Source: JACRBR01 sp964371355
GTDB taxonomy: Bacteria; Chloroflexota; Dehalococcoidia; DSTF01; JACRBR01
Length of the DNA stretch: 64,000 nt
Direction: 5' to 3'
Assembly: GCA_964371355.1 (NCBI GenBank)
Contig: CAYJMG010000001.1
Coordinates: 62,001-126,000 of the forward strand
Shown: positions 8,333-16,030 of the stretch, piece by piece
Layout: each line of letters begins with the position of its first letter
How positions within the stretch are numbered: position 1 is the first letter of the stretch
Position numbers and translations under genes: made by a program
The notes under the pieces: generated by a model
Told to the model about the DNA's origin: nothing
What the model saw: the letters and a program-made list of their open reading frames with translations, nothing else
Databases searched by the model: none

Positions 8333-8792
8333 CTTCGCCCTCGCACCCCAGGCCCGACAGGTCCAGGCTCTCCACCAGCTCGCGGTAGATCTCCGGCACG
8401 CCCGCATCGTCGGAGGGTTCCTCCTCGACGAACACCGGCAGCCGCAGCCGGTAGGCCGCCAGCAGCGCCTCGCACGGCTCGACCATCAAGTCATCGTCGC
8501 CCGCCGACCCCGTGGCCCGGACCGACAGCTTCGCGCAGAGCCGCCCGCGGCTGCAGCACAGCGTCAGCCGCTCCGCGCACGCCCCCGCCCGCGACAACAC
8601 GTCGCCCAGCAGGTCCACCATCGCGGAGCGCGTGCTCGCCAATCCCGCCATCTCCGCCAGCATCGCCTGTCCGGCGTCCGCGTGGATGCGGACCTGGAGG
8701 TTCCGGCCGCGCGCCTCGTCTCGCAGCACCACCCGCGCATGCGATGGACACTCGCACGCACTCACGCCAATGATCGCCACCTCGACCGCCAT
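8325..8792 (-). CDS. DUF151 / bifunctional-nuclease-like protein
   Basis: A 155-residue protein that fits the DUF151 (BFN) fold: an N-terminal strand pair, VRIHADAGQAMLAEMAG where the family has its WIGxxEA motif, a middle SAMVDLLGDVLSRAG helix where the family has R-P-x-T-H-D-L-L, and EALLAAYRLRLPVFVEEE near the end. Plant and bacterial members have been reported as nucleases, but most are uncharacterised, and this one departs from the consensus in motif one. The start at 8792 is supported by GGAGGAGG upstream. Translation of the next gene overlaps its end, so the pair is probably one operon. Confidence 0.7.
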   Translation of the reverse strand: MAVEVAIIGVSACECPSHARVVLRDEARGRNLQVRIHADAGQAMLAEMAGLASTRSAMVDLLGDVLSRAGACAERLTLCCSRGRLCAKLSVRATGSAGDDDLMVEPCEALLAAYRLRLPVFVEEEPSDDAGVPEIYRELVESLDLSGLGCEGEGD

Positions 8793-8810
8793 CCCACGCC
8801 TCCTCCGCTT

Positions 8811-8850
8811 GGTTAGCCGCTTATTACTTATTGCCTTAGCCTTGGCTAAT
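8811..8850 (-). promoter_or_regulatory. Possible operator upstream of the DUF151-type gene
   Basis: An AT-rich patch in otherwise GC-rich DNA holds a dyad TTAGCC-TT-GGCTAA (8836-8849) and a third TTAGCC at 8813-8818, on either side of TTATTACTTATT. Such paired half-sites next to a likely promoter look like a repressor site. No regulator gene is adjacent. Confidence 0.4.
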
Positions 8851-9002
8851 TCCACCGGGAGTCTCGCCCACTAGGGCGCGCGGGTCAAGGAGCCGATCCT
8901 CCCCATTTCTCGCCGGTAGGCTTCCTGCTTCGCTCCCGCCGTGCCCCGGTCCCGTCGTCGCCACCCGGGGCAGGCGTTATTGCCGCCCCAATCCGCGTCC
9001 GC

Positions 9003-9008
9003 TACGAT
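9003..9008 (+). promoter_or_regulatory. -10 box of rplS
   Basis: TACGAT, 9 nt before the rplS ATG, with no Shine-Dalgarno sequence between, implying a very short or absent leader. Confidence 0.45.
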
Positions 9009-9017
9009 TGGCGGGTT

Positions 9018-9362
9018 ATGGACGTCAGCAACCTCATCGAACGCACAGAAAACTCCAACGTCGAGGCCTTCGGCCCCGGCGATACCGTCAAGGTCAGCGC
9101 CAAAGTCGTCGAGGGCGAGCGTGAGCGCACCCAGGTCTTCGAGGGCGTCGTCATCCGCAAGAACAAGGGCGGCGCCGGCGCCAACTTCACCGTCCGGCGC
9201 ATCGCCCACGGCGTAGGCGTCGAGCGCACCTTCAACATGCTCTCCCCCCGCCTCGAGAAGGTCCAGGTGCTCCGCCGCGGCAAGGTCCGCCGCTCGCGCC
9301 TCTACTACCTCCGCGGCCTCACCGGCAAAGCCGCCCGCATCACGGAAAAGGCCCGCACCTAG
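9018..9362 (+). CDS. rplS: 50S ribosomal protein L19
   Basis: L19 sits at the interface of the 30S and 50S subunits. The 114-residue sequence is a full-length match, with FGPGDTVKVSAKVVEG at about 18-33, FEGVVIRKNKGG at about 42-53, TVRRIAHGVGVERTF at about 58-72 and the basic C terminus RSRLYYLRGLTGKAARI. It stands alone here, without the trmD, rimM and rpsP that often accompany it. A hairpin terminator follows at 9390. Confidence 0.98.
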   Translation: MDVSNLIERTENSNVEAFGPGDTVKVSAKVVEGERERTQVFEGVVIRKNKGGAGANFTVRRIAHGVGVERTFNMLSPRLEKVQVLRRGKVRRSRLYYLRGLTGKAARITEKART

Positions 9363-9389
9363 CCCGCGTCGGCGCCACGAGTATCATCC

Positions 9390-9420
9390 GGGGAAGGCCA
9401 CCAGCCTTCCCCGTTTGTTC
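9390..9420 (+). terminator. Intrinsic terminator after rplS
   Basis: Perfect 9-bp stem GGGGAAGGC (9390-9398), loop CACCA, GCCTTCCCC (9404-9412), then GTTTGTT. Confidence 0.8.
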
Positions 9421-9447
9421 TGAAAGCGCCGTCATGCTGGGCACAAC

Positions 9448-9480
9448 GTCATGCTGAACGCAGTGAAGCATCTTGTGGTG
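9448..9480. repeat. Dispersed 33-bp intergenic repeat, copy 1
   Basis: GTCATGCTGAACGCAGTGAA and the 13 bases after it match the copy at 16720-16752 with 5 mismatches in 33. It resembles the TCATTCTGAGCGCAGCGAAG-type repeat seen between genes in many bacteria. Confidence 0.75.
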
Positions 9481-9525
9481 ACATCACCCGACCACTCGCC
9501 GCGCGCCGGGGCTCGCACACAGGCC

Positions 9526-9560
9526 ATCAAGCATCCAGCTTCCAGCCTCCTGCCTCGCGA
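9526..9560. repeat. Degenerate heptamer tract (xTCCAGC family)
   Basis: Five successive 7-mers: ATCAAGC, ATCCAGC, TTCCAGC, CTCCTGC and CTCGCGA. With the preceding repeat it fills most of the 261-bp gap between rplS and priA; no gene is visible in the gap. Confidence 0.6.
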
Positions 9561-9623
9561 CCTATCCGGCGCAAGCACTGATCAGGCGCTCCGTGCCGTA
9601 TCGACGGCCCCACAGAGGCACTG

Positions 9624-12542
9624 ATGCCCCCCACACAGCGCCCCTCCCTCGCCGCCCGCCTCGGCGCCGCCGACGACGCCCATGCCCCGCCCCGCCGTTA
9701 CGCCGAGGTCGCCGTCAACGCCACCTTCCCCTCGCACCAGACCTTCAGCTACGGCGTCCCGCCCGGCATGCCCGCGCGCCCTGGCATGGCCGCCCTCGTC
9801 CCCTTCGGCCGCCTCACCCTCCAGGGCATCATCGTCGAACTCCACGACACTCCCGTCTTCGCCGAGCCCGAGAAGATCCGTGACGTCCGCTCCCTCATCG
9901 TTGACGCGGTTGACGCGCCCGGAAGGGCCCGCCTCATCGACGAGGATCGCCTCGCCCTCGCGAAGTGGATCGCCGATGACTACATCGCCCCCATCTTCGA
10001 CGCCGTCGCCCTCTTCCTCCCACCCGGCTTCGAGCGCAAGCCGCAGACCATCGTCACCGCCCTCGTCGACCCGCCCGAGATCGACGCCCTCAACCTCCCC
10101 CCGCGCCTCCGCGATACCCTCGCCGCCATCGCCGCGCAGTCCCCGGCCGTCGTCGACTCGCTCAAGGAGCGTCTCGCGTTCTCGGCGGTCGACGGCGCGA
10201 TCGCCGCCCTCGAGAAGCGCGGCCTCATCTCCCGCGAGTACGTCCTCTCTCGCCCCAAAGTCGGCCCGAAGTCCGTAGAAGGCGCGGCGCTCGCCCTCCC
10301 CCTCGACGACGCCCTCGCCCGCGTCGCCGCCTCCGAGCCGCCGAAGCGCTCCCGCCGCGCTGCCGTCCTCCGGCGCCTCCTCGAAACCGACACTGTGCCC
10401 GCAACCGAAGCCGCAAAGCTCGCCGGCAGCAATGCCAACCTCGAGCGCCTCGTCCGCGCCGGCACAATTCATCGCGACCGCGACGCCGTCACGCTCGCCG
10501 TAACGCGACCTGCCGCACAGCGCGAGATCGACGCACTCACCAGCACGAAACGCGCGTCCCAGGCTCAGGCAATCGTACGCGCGCTCGCGCGCGCCGACGT
10601 AGGGGCGCAGCCTGCTGCGCCCGACCAGCGCTCGGGCTCAACATCTGTCTTCCTCGAACAAACGCTTCCTCGACTGCGCGACGACCTCCGCGTTGACACC
10701 GCCACCGTCCGCTGGCTCGCTACCATCGGCGCCGTCACGCTGACCGAGCATGCCGTCGAGCGTGACCCGCTCGTCGATTTCCACGTCGTGCGCCGCCCGC
10801 CCGCCGTCCTCCTCGACGCGCAGGCCGCCGCCGCCCACGCGATCTGCGACACCCTCGACGCTGGCCGCCACCAGTCGTTCCTGCTCCACGGCGTCACGGG
10901 CAGCGGCAAGACCGAGGTCTACCTCCACGCCCTCGACCACTGCGTCGCCGCCGGCCGCCGCGCCATCGTCCTCGTCCCCGAGATCGCCCTCACGCCGCAG
11001 ACCGTCCGCCGCTTCCGCGAGCGCTTCGACCGGGTGGCCGTCCTCCACAGCGGCCTCAGCGACGGCGAGCTCTTCGACCAGTGGCACGGCATCGCCGCCG
11101 GCAAGTACGACGTCGTCATCGGCGCCCGCTCCGCGATCTTCGCGCCCCAGCCCGACCTCGGCCTCATCGTCATCGACGAAGAGCACGAGTGGACGTACAA
11201 GCAGCACGACCCCGTCCCCCGCTACCACACCCGCGACGTCGCCCTCCAGCTCGCCCGCCGCAAGCACGCCGCCCTTGTCCTCGGCAGCGCCACCCCCGAT
11301 GTGGCGACGTACGCCTGCGCGACAGGTGTGGCACAGCCGTCCCCGGCTGTGCGTCCGACCGGTGTGGCACAGCCGCCGTCGGCTGTGAGTCCCGGCGGCG
11401 ACCACACGCTGCTTGAACTGCCCGAACGCATCCGCCCGGTCCCGAGCGCGCATCCTCCATCCTCCATCGTCCATCCTCCATCGTCGCCTGAAGCGAACAT
11501 GGTCGCCGCCTCGCCCGCCATGCCGCGTATCGACGTCGTCGATCTCCGCGAGGAGCTGCGCGCCGGCAACCGCGGCATGTTCTCGCGCGAGCTGCGGACG
11601 GCGGTCGAGGGCGCGCTGGCGAAGGACGAGCAGGTGATCCTGTTCCTGAACCGCCGCGGCATGGCGGGCCACGTGCAGTGCCGCGACTGCGGCTTCGTAC
11701 CGCAGTGCGGCTCCTGCGCCGTCGCCCTCACCTACCACCGCCAGTACGACCGCCTCGTCTGTCACCAGTGCAACAAGCGCTGGAAGCTCCCCGTCACCTG
11801 CAAGCAGTGCGGCTCACCCCGCATCAAGCTCCTCGGCGTCGGCGTCGAGAAGGTCGAGTCCGAGGCCGCGCGCCTCTACCCGCACGCCCGCCTCCTGCGA
11901 TGGGACCGCGACGTCACGAAGACCCGCGGCGCGCACGACCGCATCCTCGCCGCGTTCCTGGCGCGCGAGGCCGACATCCTCATCGGCACGCAGATGCTGG
12001 CAAAGGGGCTCGACATGCCCGCCGTCACCGTCGTCGGCGTCATCAACGCCGATACCGCCCTCCACCTGCCCGACTTCCGCGCCGGCGAGCGCACGTTCCA
12101 GCTCTTGACGCAGGTCGCCGGCCGCGCGGGCCGCGGCGAGCGCAGCGGCCGCGTCATCATCCAGACCTACACGCCCGACCACTACGCCATCGACGCGGCG
12201 TCACGCTACGACTACGAGGGCTTCGCCGCCGCCGAGCTGGACTGGCGCCGCCGCGCCGGCTACCCGCCCTTCGGCCGCCTGGTCCAGCTCACCCTCACCC
12301 ACCCCAACGCCCGCTGGGCCCGCGACGAGGCCCTCCGCATGCACAAGGCCCTCACCCTCCGCCGCGCCGAGCTCGGCTCAGACACCGACGTTCTCGGCCC
12401 CTCCCCCGCCTACGTCCCCCGCATCCGCGGCCGCTGGCGCTGGCAGCTCCTACTGCGGGGGCGCGCGCCGGTCGCGCTGCTGCGGGATGTGCCCCTGCCG
12501 CTGCATTGGTCAGTCGACGTAGACCCCGCCTCCCTCGTATAA
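9624..12542 (+). CDS. priA: PriA, primosomal replication-restart helicase
   Basis: PriA reloads the replicative helicase at stalled forks. The 972-residue protein has an N-terminal DNA-binding region, Walker A GVTGSGKT at 423-430, the DEEH box at 518-521, and eight zinc-binding cysteines between about 686 and 732 (CRDCG, CGSC, CHQC and CKQC). It also has helicase motif VAGRAGRGERSGRVIIQTY near 830 and the PriA C-terminal domain. It is longer than the usual 730-830 residues, partly because low-complexity repeats have been taken into the frame at about residues 325-340 and 567-622. GAGG lies 5 nt before the ATG. No primosome partner is adjacent. Confidence 0.95.
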   Translation: MPPTQRPSLAARLGAADDAHAPPRRYAEVAVNATFPSHQTFSYGVPPGMPARPGMAALVPFGRLTLQGIIVELHDTPVFAEPEKIRDVRSLIVDAVDAPGRARLIDEDRLALAKWIADDYIAPIFDAVALFLPPGFERKPQTIVTALVDPPEIDALNLPPRLRDTLAAIAAQSPAVVDSLKERLAFSAVDGAIAALEKRGLISREYVLSRPKVGPKSVEGAALALPLDDALARVAASEPPKRSRRAAVLRRLLETDTVPATEAAKLAGSNANLERLVRAGTIHRDRDAVTLAVTRPAAQREIDALTSTKRASQAQAIVRALARADVGAQPAAPDQRSGSTSVFLEQTLPRLRDDLRVDTATVRWLATIGAVTLTEHAVERDPLVDFHVVRRPPAVLLDAQAAAAHAICDTLDAGRHQSFLLHGVTGSGKTEVYLHALDHCVAAGRRAIVLVPEIALTPQTVRRFRERFDRVAVLHSGLSDGELFDQWHGIAAGKYDVVIGARSAIFAPQPDLGLIVIDEEHEWTYKQHDPVPRYHTRDVALQLARRKHAALVLGSATPDVATYACATGVAQPSPAVRPTGVAQPPSAVSPGGDHTLLELPERIRPVPSAHPPSSIVHPPSSPEANMVAASPAMPRIDVVDLREELRAGNRGMFSRELRTAVEGALAKDEQVILFLNRRGMAGHVQCRDCGFVPQCGSCAVALTYHRQYDRLVCHQCNKRWKLPVTCKQCGSPRIKLLGVGVEKVESEAARLYPHARLLRWDRDVTKTRGAHDRILAAFLAREADILIGTQMLAKGLDMPAVTVVGVINADTALHLPDFRAGERTFQLLTQVAGRAGRGERSGRVIIQTYTPDHYAIDAASRYDYEGFAAAELDWRRRAGYPPFGRLVQLTLTHPNARWARDEALRMHKALTLRRAELGSDTDVLGPSPAYVPRIRGRWRWQLLLRGRAPVALLRDVPLPLHWSVDVDPASLV
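10600..10636. repeat. GC-rich inverted repeat inside priA
   Basis: GGGGCGCAGCCTGCTGCGCCC followed by GACCAGCGCTC lies in a linker of PriA (VGAQPAAPDQRSGS) and looks like an intergenic-type palindrome taken into the coding frame. Confidence 0.5.
11325..11391. repeat. Two copies of a 31-bp palindromic repeat inside priA
   Basis: GGTGTGGCACAGCCG...CGGCTGTG occurs at 11325-11355 and again at 11361-11391. A third, diverged copy lies between etfA and etfB at 24265-24294. In PriA the copies encode TGVAQPSPAV and TGVAQPPSAV. Confidence 0.8.
11451..11485. repeat. CATCCTC heptamer array inside priA
   Basis: Five 7-bp units (CATCCTC, CATCCTC, CATCGTC, CATCCTC, CATCGTC) translated in PriA as HPPSSIVHPPSS. 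The preserved frame suggests a tolerated surface loop. Confidence 0.8.
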
Positions 12543-12562
12543 TCGCCAAATGTAGGAGGGAG
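12514..12562 (+). promoter_or_regulatory. Promoter and ribosome binding site of the ZU5-like lipoprotein gene
   Basis: TCGACG (12514-12519), 18-bp spacer, perfect TATAAT (12538-12543), then GGAGGGAG (12555-12562) a few bases before a TTG start at 12568. The promoter overlaps the last codons of priA. Confidence 0.7.
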
Positions 12563-12567
12563 CATCA

Positions 12568-14121
12568 TTGAACAAGTGCCTGCCTCTGCTCGCAATCTTC
12601 ATCACCATCACGATCACAGCCTGCACCGACGAAGGGGACACCCCTTCTTCTAGCGACACAAGGTCCGCCACAGTTGATGCGGCAAGCGGAGGCACTCTTG
12701 AGTTGTTAGATGGCACGCGCCTTGTTGTGCCTCCGGGCGCGGTGGCCAACGGCATCACGATCCACATGAACCAGATCTCGGATGTGGAGATACCAGATGG
12801 AGCGATTCCCGTAGGGGCGTTGGTCAGGATCGACCTGAACGAAGCCACACTCGCGGTGCCAGCTCGTCTTGAGCTCCCTTACAATCCGGCCGAATTGCCA
12901 TCTGGCGCCTCCGAAGATCAGGTCTTCGTTGCCTACCGCGATGACGACAGCGGTGTCTGGACGGCGGTCGGAGGATTCGTCGATACGGACCGCCATGTCA
13001 TCGCCGTTGAGCTGACCCATGCGTCCACCTGGAGCCCTTGGACTTGGATTGCAGACGCGGTGATTCAGGGAGTCGTCACGGGCTTCAAGTTCGACTTCGC
13101 CAGTGTGTTCGACGCGTTCGGGGCTTTCGACGGCTGCGTTGACAGCGAGCGGTATGTCGTTATCGACGAAAGCGATGCCGAAGACTATATCGGTACCTGC
13201 GTCGAGGTTGATGATATCGATCGCCCTCGCATACGGATCGTTAACCGTCGTACATTCTCGATCGACCTCGAGTCCGTTGGCAGCATTCCGGTGGAGCTTA
13301 CTTCTGCAAAGGGACTCTCTCGACTTCGTACTAGTTCATTCGACGCGGACTTCACAGATGCCAGCCCCAACGATTCAGTTACGATTCGCGCGACCGTCAA
13401 TTGGGACGCAACCCTAGCCGACATCCTGCTTGACGTCGTGACGTTACTCCCATTCGTGAACCCAGCGGACATTGCCACAAAGCTCGTAGTTCTCATCGAT
13501 GAGAGCGAGCGCTGCCTCGCCGCAGCACAAGCATTGCGAGAAGGAAGCGGCGTCTTCTCAACGGAGTTGGGTGCCTGCCTTGCCGAAATCGCTCCCGAAT
13601 TGGCAGAACTCCTTGGTGTCGCACCAGCCGGACTGTTTGCTGTCCTAGCCGGAATCACAGGAGCCGGTGGAATCGCAATCCAGATCGAGGATGCCGCTGC
13701 GAGCGCACGTCGAGGCGCAGGCGAGGTCAAGTACTACAGTTCGCGCATCGCGGAGCCAGCCCGTCCTACACAACAGGCGGGGCTCACGGATGATAAAGCG
13801 GACGTTGAAGCGCTGGTGATGCGGCTGTTTGAGCTCACCAAGGCAAAGGATTGGCGTGCGGTCTATGACTACTTTGAGCCGAGACTTAGGGCATCTTGTT
13901 CCTATGAACAGTACTTGACCCAGGCACCTGCGGTTCTGTCAGGATTCGACCTATCGGGTTATGAGATATCTGACTTGACGGTGACTGTCCAAGGGGACAC
14001 AGCGACGGCAACACACAACGTGGTCGTCGGTGGCCAAATCGTGCGAACGGTCTCGGCTGTTCGCTATGTGCGAGAGAACGGCAAGTGGTTTGTGGCAGCT
14101 GAGAATGGACAATCCTGTTGA
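12568..14121 (+). CDS. Secreted lipoprotein with a ZU5-like domain and a C-terminal NTF2/SnoaL-like domain
   Basis: A 517-residue exported lipoprotein: signal peptide with lipobox ending at C19 (TITITAC). Next comes GGTLELLDGTRLVVPPGAV at about 32-50, which resembles the ZU5-type beta domain (G-G-x-x-x-x-x-D-G-x-x-L-x-V-P-P-G-A), ending near THASTWSPW at 150-158. A middle region of unknown fold follows, with a hydrophobic stretch near residues 342-372. The last 110 residues (from ADVEALVMRLFELTKAKDW) look like an NTF2/SnoaL-type cone. The start is TTG, chosen because GGAGGGAG precedes it. Its DNA is visibly less GC-rich than neighbouring genes, which may mean later acquisition. Function unknown. 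Confidence 0.75.
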   Translation: MNKCLPLLAIFITITITACTDEGDTPSSSDTRSATVDAASGGTLELLDGTRLVVPPGAVANGITIHMNQISDVEIPDGAIPVGALVRIDLNEATLAVPARLELPYNPAELPSGASEDQVFVAYRDDDSGVWTAVGGFVDTDRHVIAVELTHASTWSPWTWIADAVIQGVVTGFKFDFASVFDAFGAFDGCVDSERYVVIDESDAEDYIGTCVEVDDIDRPRIRIVNRRTFSIDLESVGSIPVELTSAKGLSRLRTSSFDADFTDASPNDSVTIRATVNWDATLADILLDVVTLLPFVNPADIATKLVVLIDESERCLAAAQALREGSGVFSTELGACLAEIAPELAELLGVAPAGLFAVLAGITGAGGIAIQIEDAAASARRGAGEVKYYSSRIAEPARPTQQAGLTDDKADVEALVMRLFELTKAKDWRAVYDYFEPRLRASCSYEQYLTQAPAVLSGFDLSGYEISDLTVTVQGDTATATHNVVVGGQIVRTVSAVRYVRENGKWFVAAENGQSC

Positions 14122-14174
14122 TCTAATTGAAGGTAGCCTAGCGTCAACCCGGATATTTGACGTACAGCAATAGA

Positions 14175-15086
14175 TTAGGAGTCTGAACGCACCAATGCCA
14201 AGGCCGCCGCGAGATCTCGAGCCAGCTCTGCCGAGAACTCCACCCGCTCCCCCGTCCCCGGATGCGTGAACGCGATCCGCGCCGCGTGCAAGAACTGCCT
14301 CCCCACCACCTTCGACGCCTTCCCGTACACCCGGTCCCCCACGATCGGATGGCCGATCGCCGCCAGGTGTACCCGGATCTGGTGCGTCCGCCCCGTCTTC
14401 GGCCGCGCCTCCACCAACGAATACGACGCGAAGCGCTCGACGACCTTGTACGCCGTCACGGACTCCCGCCCGCCCTCCACGATCGCCATCCGCTTCCGGT
14501 TCTTCGGGTCCCGCGCGATCGGCGCGTCGATCACGCCCTCCGCCGGCTTCGGCGTCCCCTCGACCAGCGCCAAGTACGTCTTCTCGACGCTGCGCTCCTT
14601 CAATTGCCGAGCCAGCGCGTTGTGCGATGCGTCGTTCTTCGCCACCAGGATCACGCCCGACGTGTCGCGGTCCAGTCGGTGTACGATCCCCGGCCGCATC
14701 ACCCCGCCGATGCCAGAGAGATCGCCGCAGTGCGACAGGATCGCGTTCACCAGCGTCGACGTCTCGTGCCCCGGCGACGGGTGTACCGTCATCCCCGGCG
14801 GCTTGTTGATAACGATGATGTCCGCGTCCTCGTGGATGATGTCGATAGCGATCGCCTCGGGCCGCGCCGATGCTTCTCGCGCGGGCGGGACCGTCACGGA
14901 CACGAGCTGGCCGGCCGACAGCCGGTGCGACGCGCGCTCCACCCGGCCGTCGACGGTCACCTGCTCGTCGTCGATGAGCTTCTGCGCGCGCGATCGGGTC
15001 AGGCCGTCGACGCGGCGCGCGACGAACACGTCCAGCCGCTCGCCGTCGATGTCGGCGGCCAGCTCAGCGGTCTGTTGGTCGGGCAT
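14175..15086 (-). CDS. rluD: RluD-type 23S rRNA pseudouridine synthase
   Basis: Converts specific uridines of 23S rRNA to pseudouridine. The 303-residue protein starts with an S4 RNA-binding domain (about residues 15-75, GLTRSRAQKLIDDEQVTVDG). The RluA-family active site HRLDRDTSGVILVAKN lies at about 136-151, with the catalytic Asp in RLDRDTSG, and GRTHQIRVHLAAIGHPI lies near 230. It is directly downstream of lspA, the usual lspA-rluD pairing. The two frames overlap by 23 bases because lspA has an extended tail. RluC/RluA-type specificity cannot be excluded. Confidence 0.93.
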   Translation of the reverse strand: MPDQQTAELAADIDGERLDVFVARRVDGLTRSRAQKLIDDEQVTVDGRVERASHRLSAGQLVSVTVPPAREASARPEAIAIDIIHEDADIIVINKPPGMTVHPSPGHETSTLVNAILSHCGDLSGIGGVMRPGIVHRLDRDTSGVILVAKNDASHNALARQLKERSVEKTYLALVEGTPKPAEGVIDAPIARDPKNRKRMAIVEGGRESVTAYKVVERFASYSLVEARPKTGRTHQIRVHLAAIGHPIVGDRVYGKASKVVGRQFLHAARIAFTHPGTGERVEFSAELARDLAAALALVRSDS

Positions 15087-15747
15087 CGTTCGATGGATTG
15101 GGAAGATCGAGTGGCGCCGAGGCAGGAGATGCTGGGTCTTCCGCGATCCGGCCTCCAGCTTCCAACACCGTCTCGCTCACGTGTTGCTGGCCGCCGCGGC
15201 CGCCACCTGTCCCCTGTCCCCTGTCCCCTGTCCCCTTCTCCTCGAACTCCTGCAGCGCGAAGAACCCCAGCACCACGACGATACTCACCGTAATGCACGA
15301 GTCCGCCACATTGAACGTCGGGAACCCCCCGACATCGATGAAGTCCGTCACCTCGCCCATGCGCACCCGGTCGATCATGTTCCCCAGCGCCCCGCCGAGC
15401 TGCAGGCCCAGCGCGATGCGTATGACGCCGTGGTCCATCGGCGGGTACACGTAGTACAGGACGATGGCCGCCAGCCCGAACATCGACATCACGATCAGGA
15501 ACGGCGTCTCGCCCTGCAGGATGCCGAAGGCGGCCCCGCTGTTGACGACGTGGATGATCTGCACGGGCCCGACCTGCCACCCGCGCTCCAGGTACTCCAG
15601 GTTCGACCGCACCAGCCACTTCGTCCATTGGTCGACGGTGACGACGGTCGCGGCGATGAGGAAGAAGACCAGGTCCCGCCGCCAGCGCGCGCCAAAGCGG
15701 CCCAGAATCGTGGCCCCCGGTCGTGGAAACGCGTCCGTGTCCTGCAC
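15064..15747 (-). CDS. lspA: Lipoprotein signal peptidase (LspA) with a repeat-derived C-terminal extension
   Basis: Membrane aspartic protease that cleaves signal peptides of lipoproteins. The core is complete: four membrane helices, VNSGAAFGIL near residue 68, catalytic Asp in GNMIDRVRMGEVTDFID near 122, and the second catalytic Asp in FNVADS near 145. The family normally ends soon after helix four, here at about residue 170 (LQEFEEK). After that the frame reads through four GGGGACA heptamers (GTGDRGQGTG) and a 50-residue low-complexity tail that overlaps rluD. The tail is probably the result of a repeat replacing the old stop. The start is GTG with TAGAGT 5 nt upstream. Confidence 0.92.
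   Translation of the reverse strand: MQDTDAFPRPGATILGRFGARWRRDLVFFLIAATVVTVDQWTKWLVRSNLEYLERGWQVGPVQIIHVVNSGAAFGILQGETPFLIVMSMFGLAAIVLYYVYPPMDHGVIRIALGLQLGGALGNMIDRVRMGEVTDFIDVGGFPTFNVADSCITVSIVVVLGFFALQEFEEKGTGDRGQGTGGGRGGQQHVSETVLEAGGRIAEDPASPASAPLDLPNPSNDARPTDR
15208..15235. repeat. TGTCCCC array inside the lspA 3' end
   Basis: Four perfect tandem TGTCCCC units, read as GGGGACA in the lspA frame. The unit is stop-free in all six frames, so it extended the protein and did not end it. Confidence 0.95.
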
Positions 15748-15752
15748 GGCTC

Positions 15753-15758
15753 ACTCTA
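15753..15758 (-). promoter_or_regulatory. -10 box of lspA
   Basis: TAGAGT on the minus strand, 5 nt before the GTG start; no Shine-Dalgarno sequence. Confidence 0.4.
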
Positions 15759-15940
15759 ACACGCGCCCGCCGCACCCCCTGCGAGACCCTGAACGAGCAC
15801 GGACACTCATACGGACAGGTCTTTAGACCTGCCCTCGTTGGGCTGTCTCCGGTCCGCCATTCCCCCGAACAGCCGCCAGTCGAACAGTCCTCGCCTGGCC
15901 TGCGGAGTCAGCGCCGCACCCCTTTACCCAACCGCTCGGG

Positions 15941-16004
15941 GGGTGCCACACTGTAAGAAATACACCGAGTGTGGCCCCAACGACCAACGACCAACGACCA
16001 ACGC
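15941..16004 (+). repeat. Hairpin followed by CCAACGA heptamer array upstream of the thioredoxin-fold gene
   Basis: GCCACACT (15945-15952) pairs with AGTGTGGC (15968-15975), extended by GGG/CCC, to give a strong stem. Four tandem units CCAACGA x3 and CCAACGC follow at 15977-16004. GAGGAG lies just before the next ATG. The rest of the 283-bp gap from lspA shows no gene. Confidence 0.75.
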
Positions 16005-16030
16005 CTAACCCCTAGCCGAGGAGCAACCCC

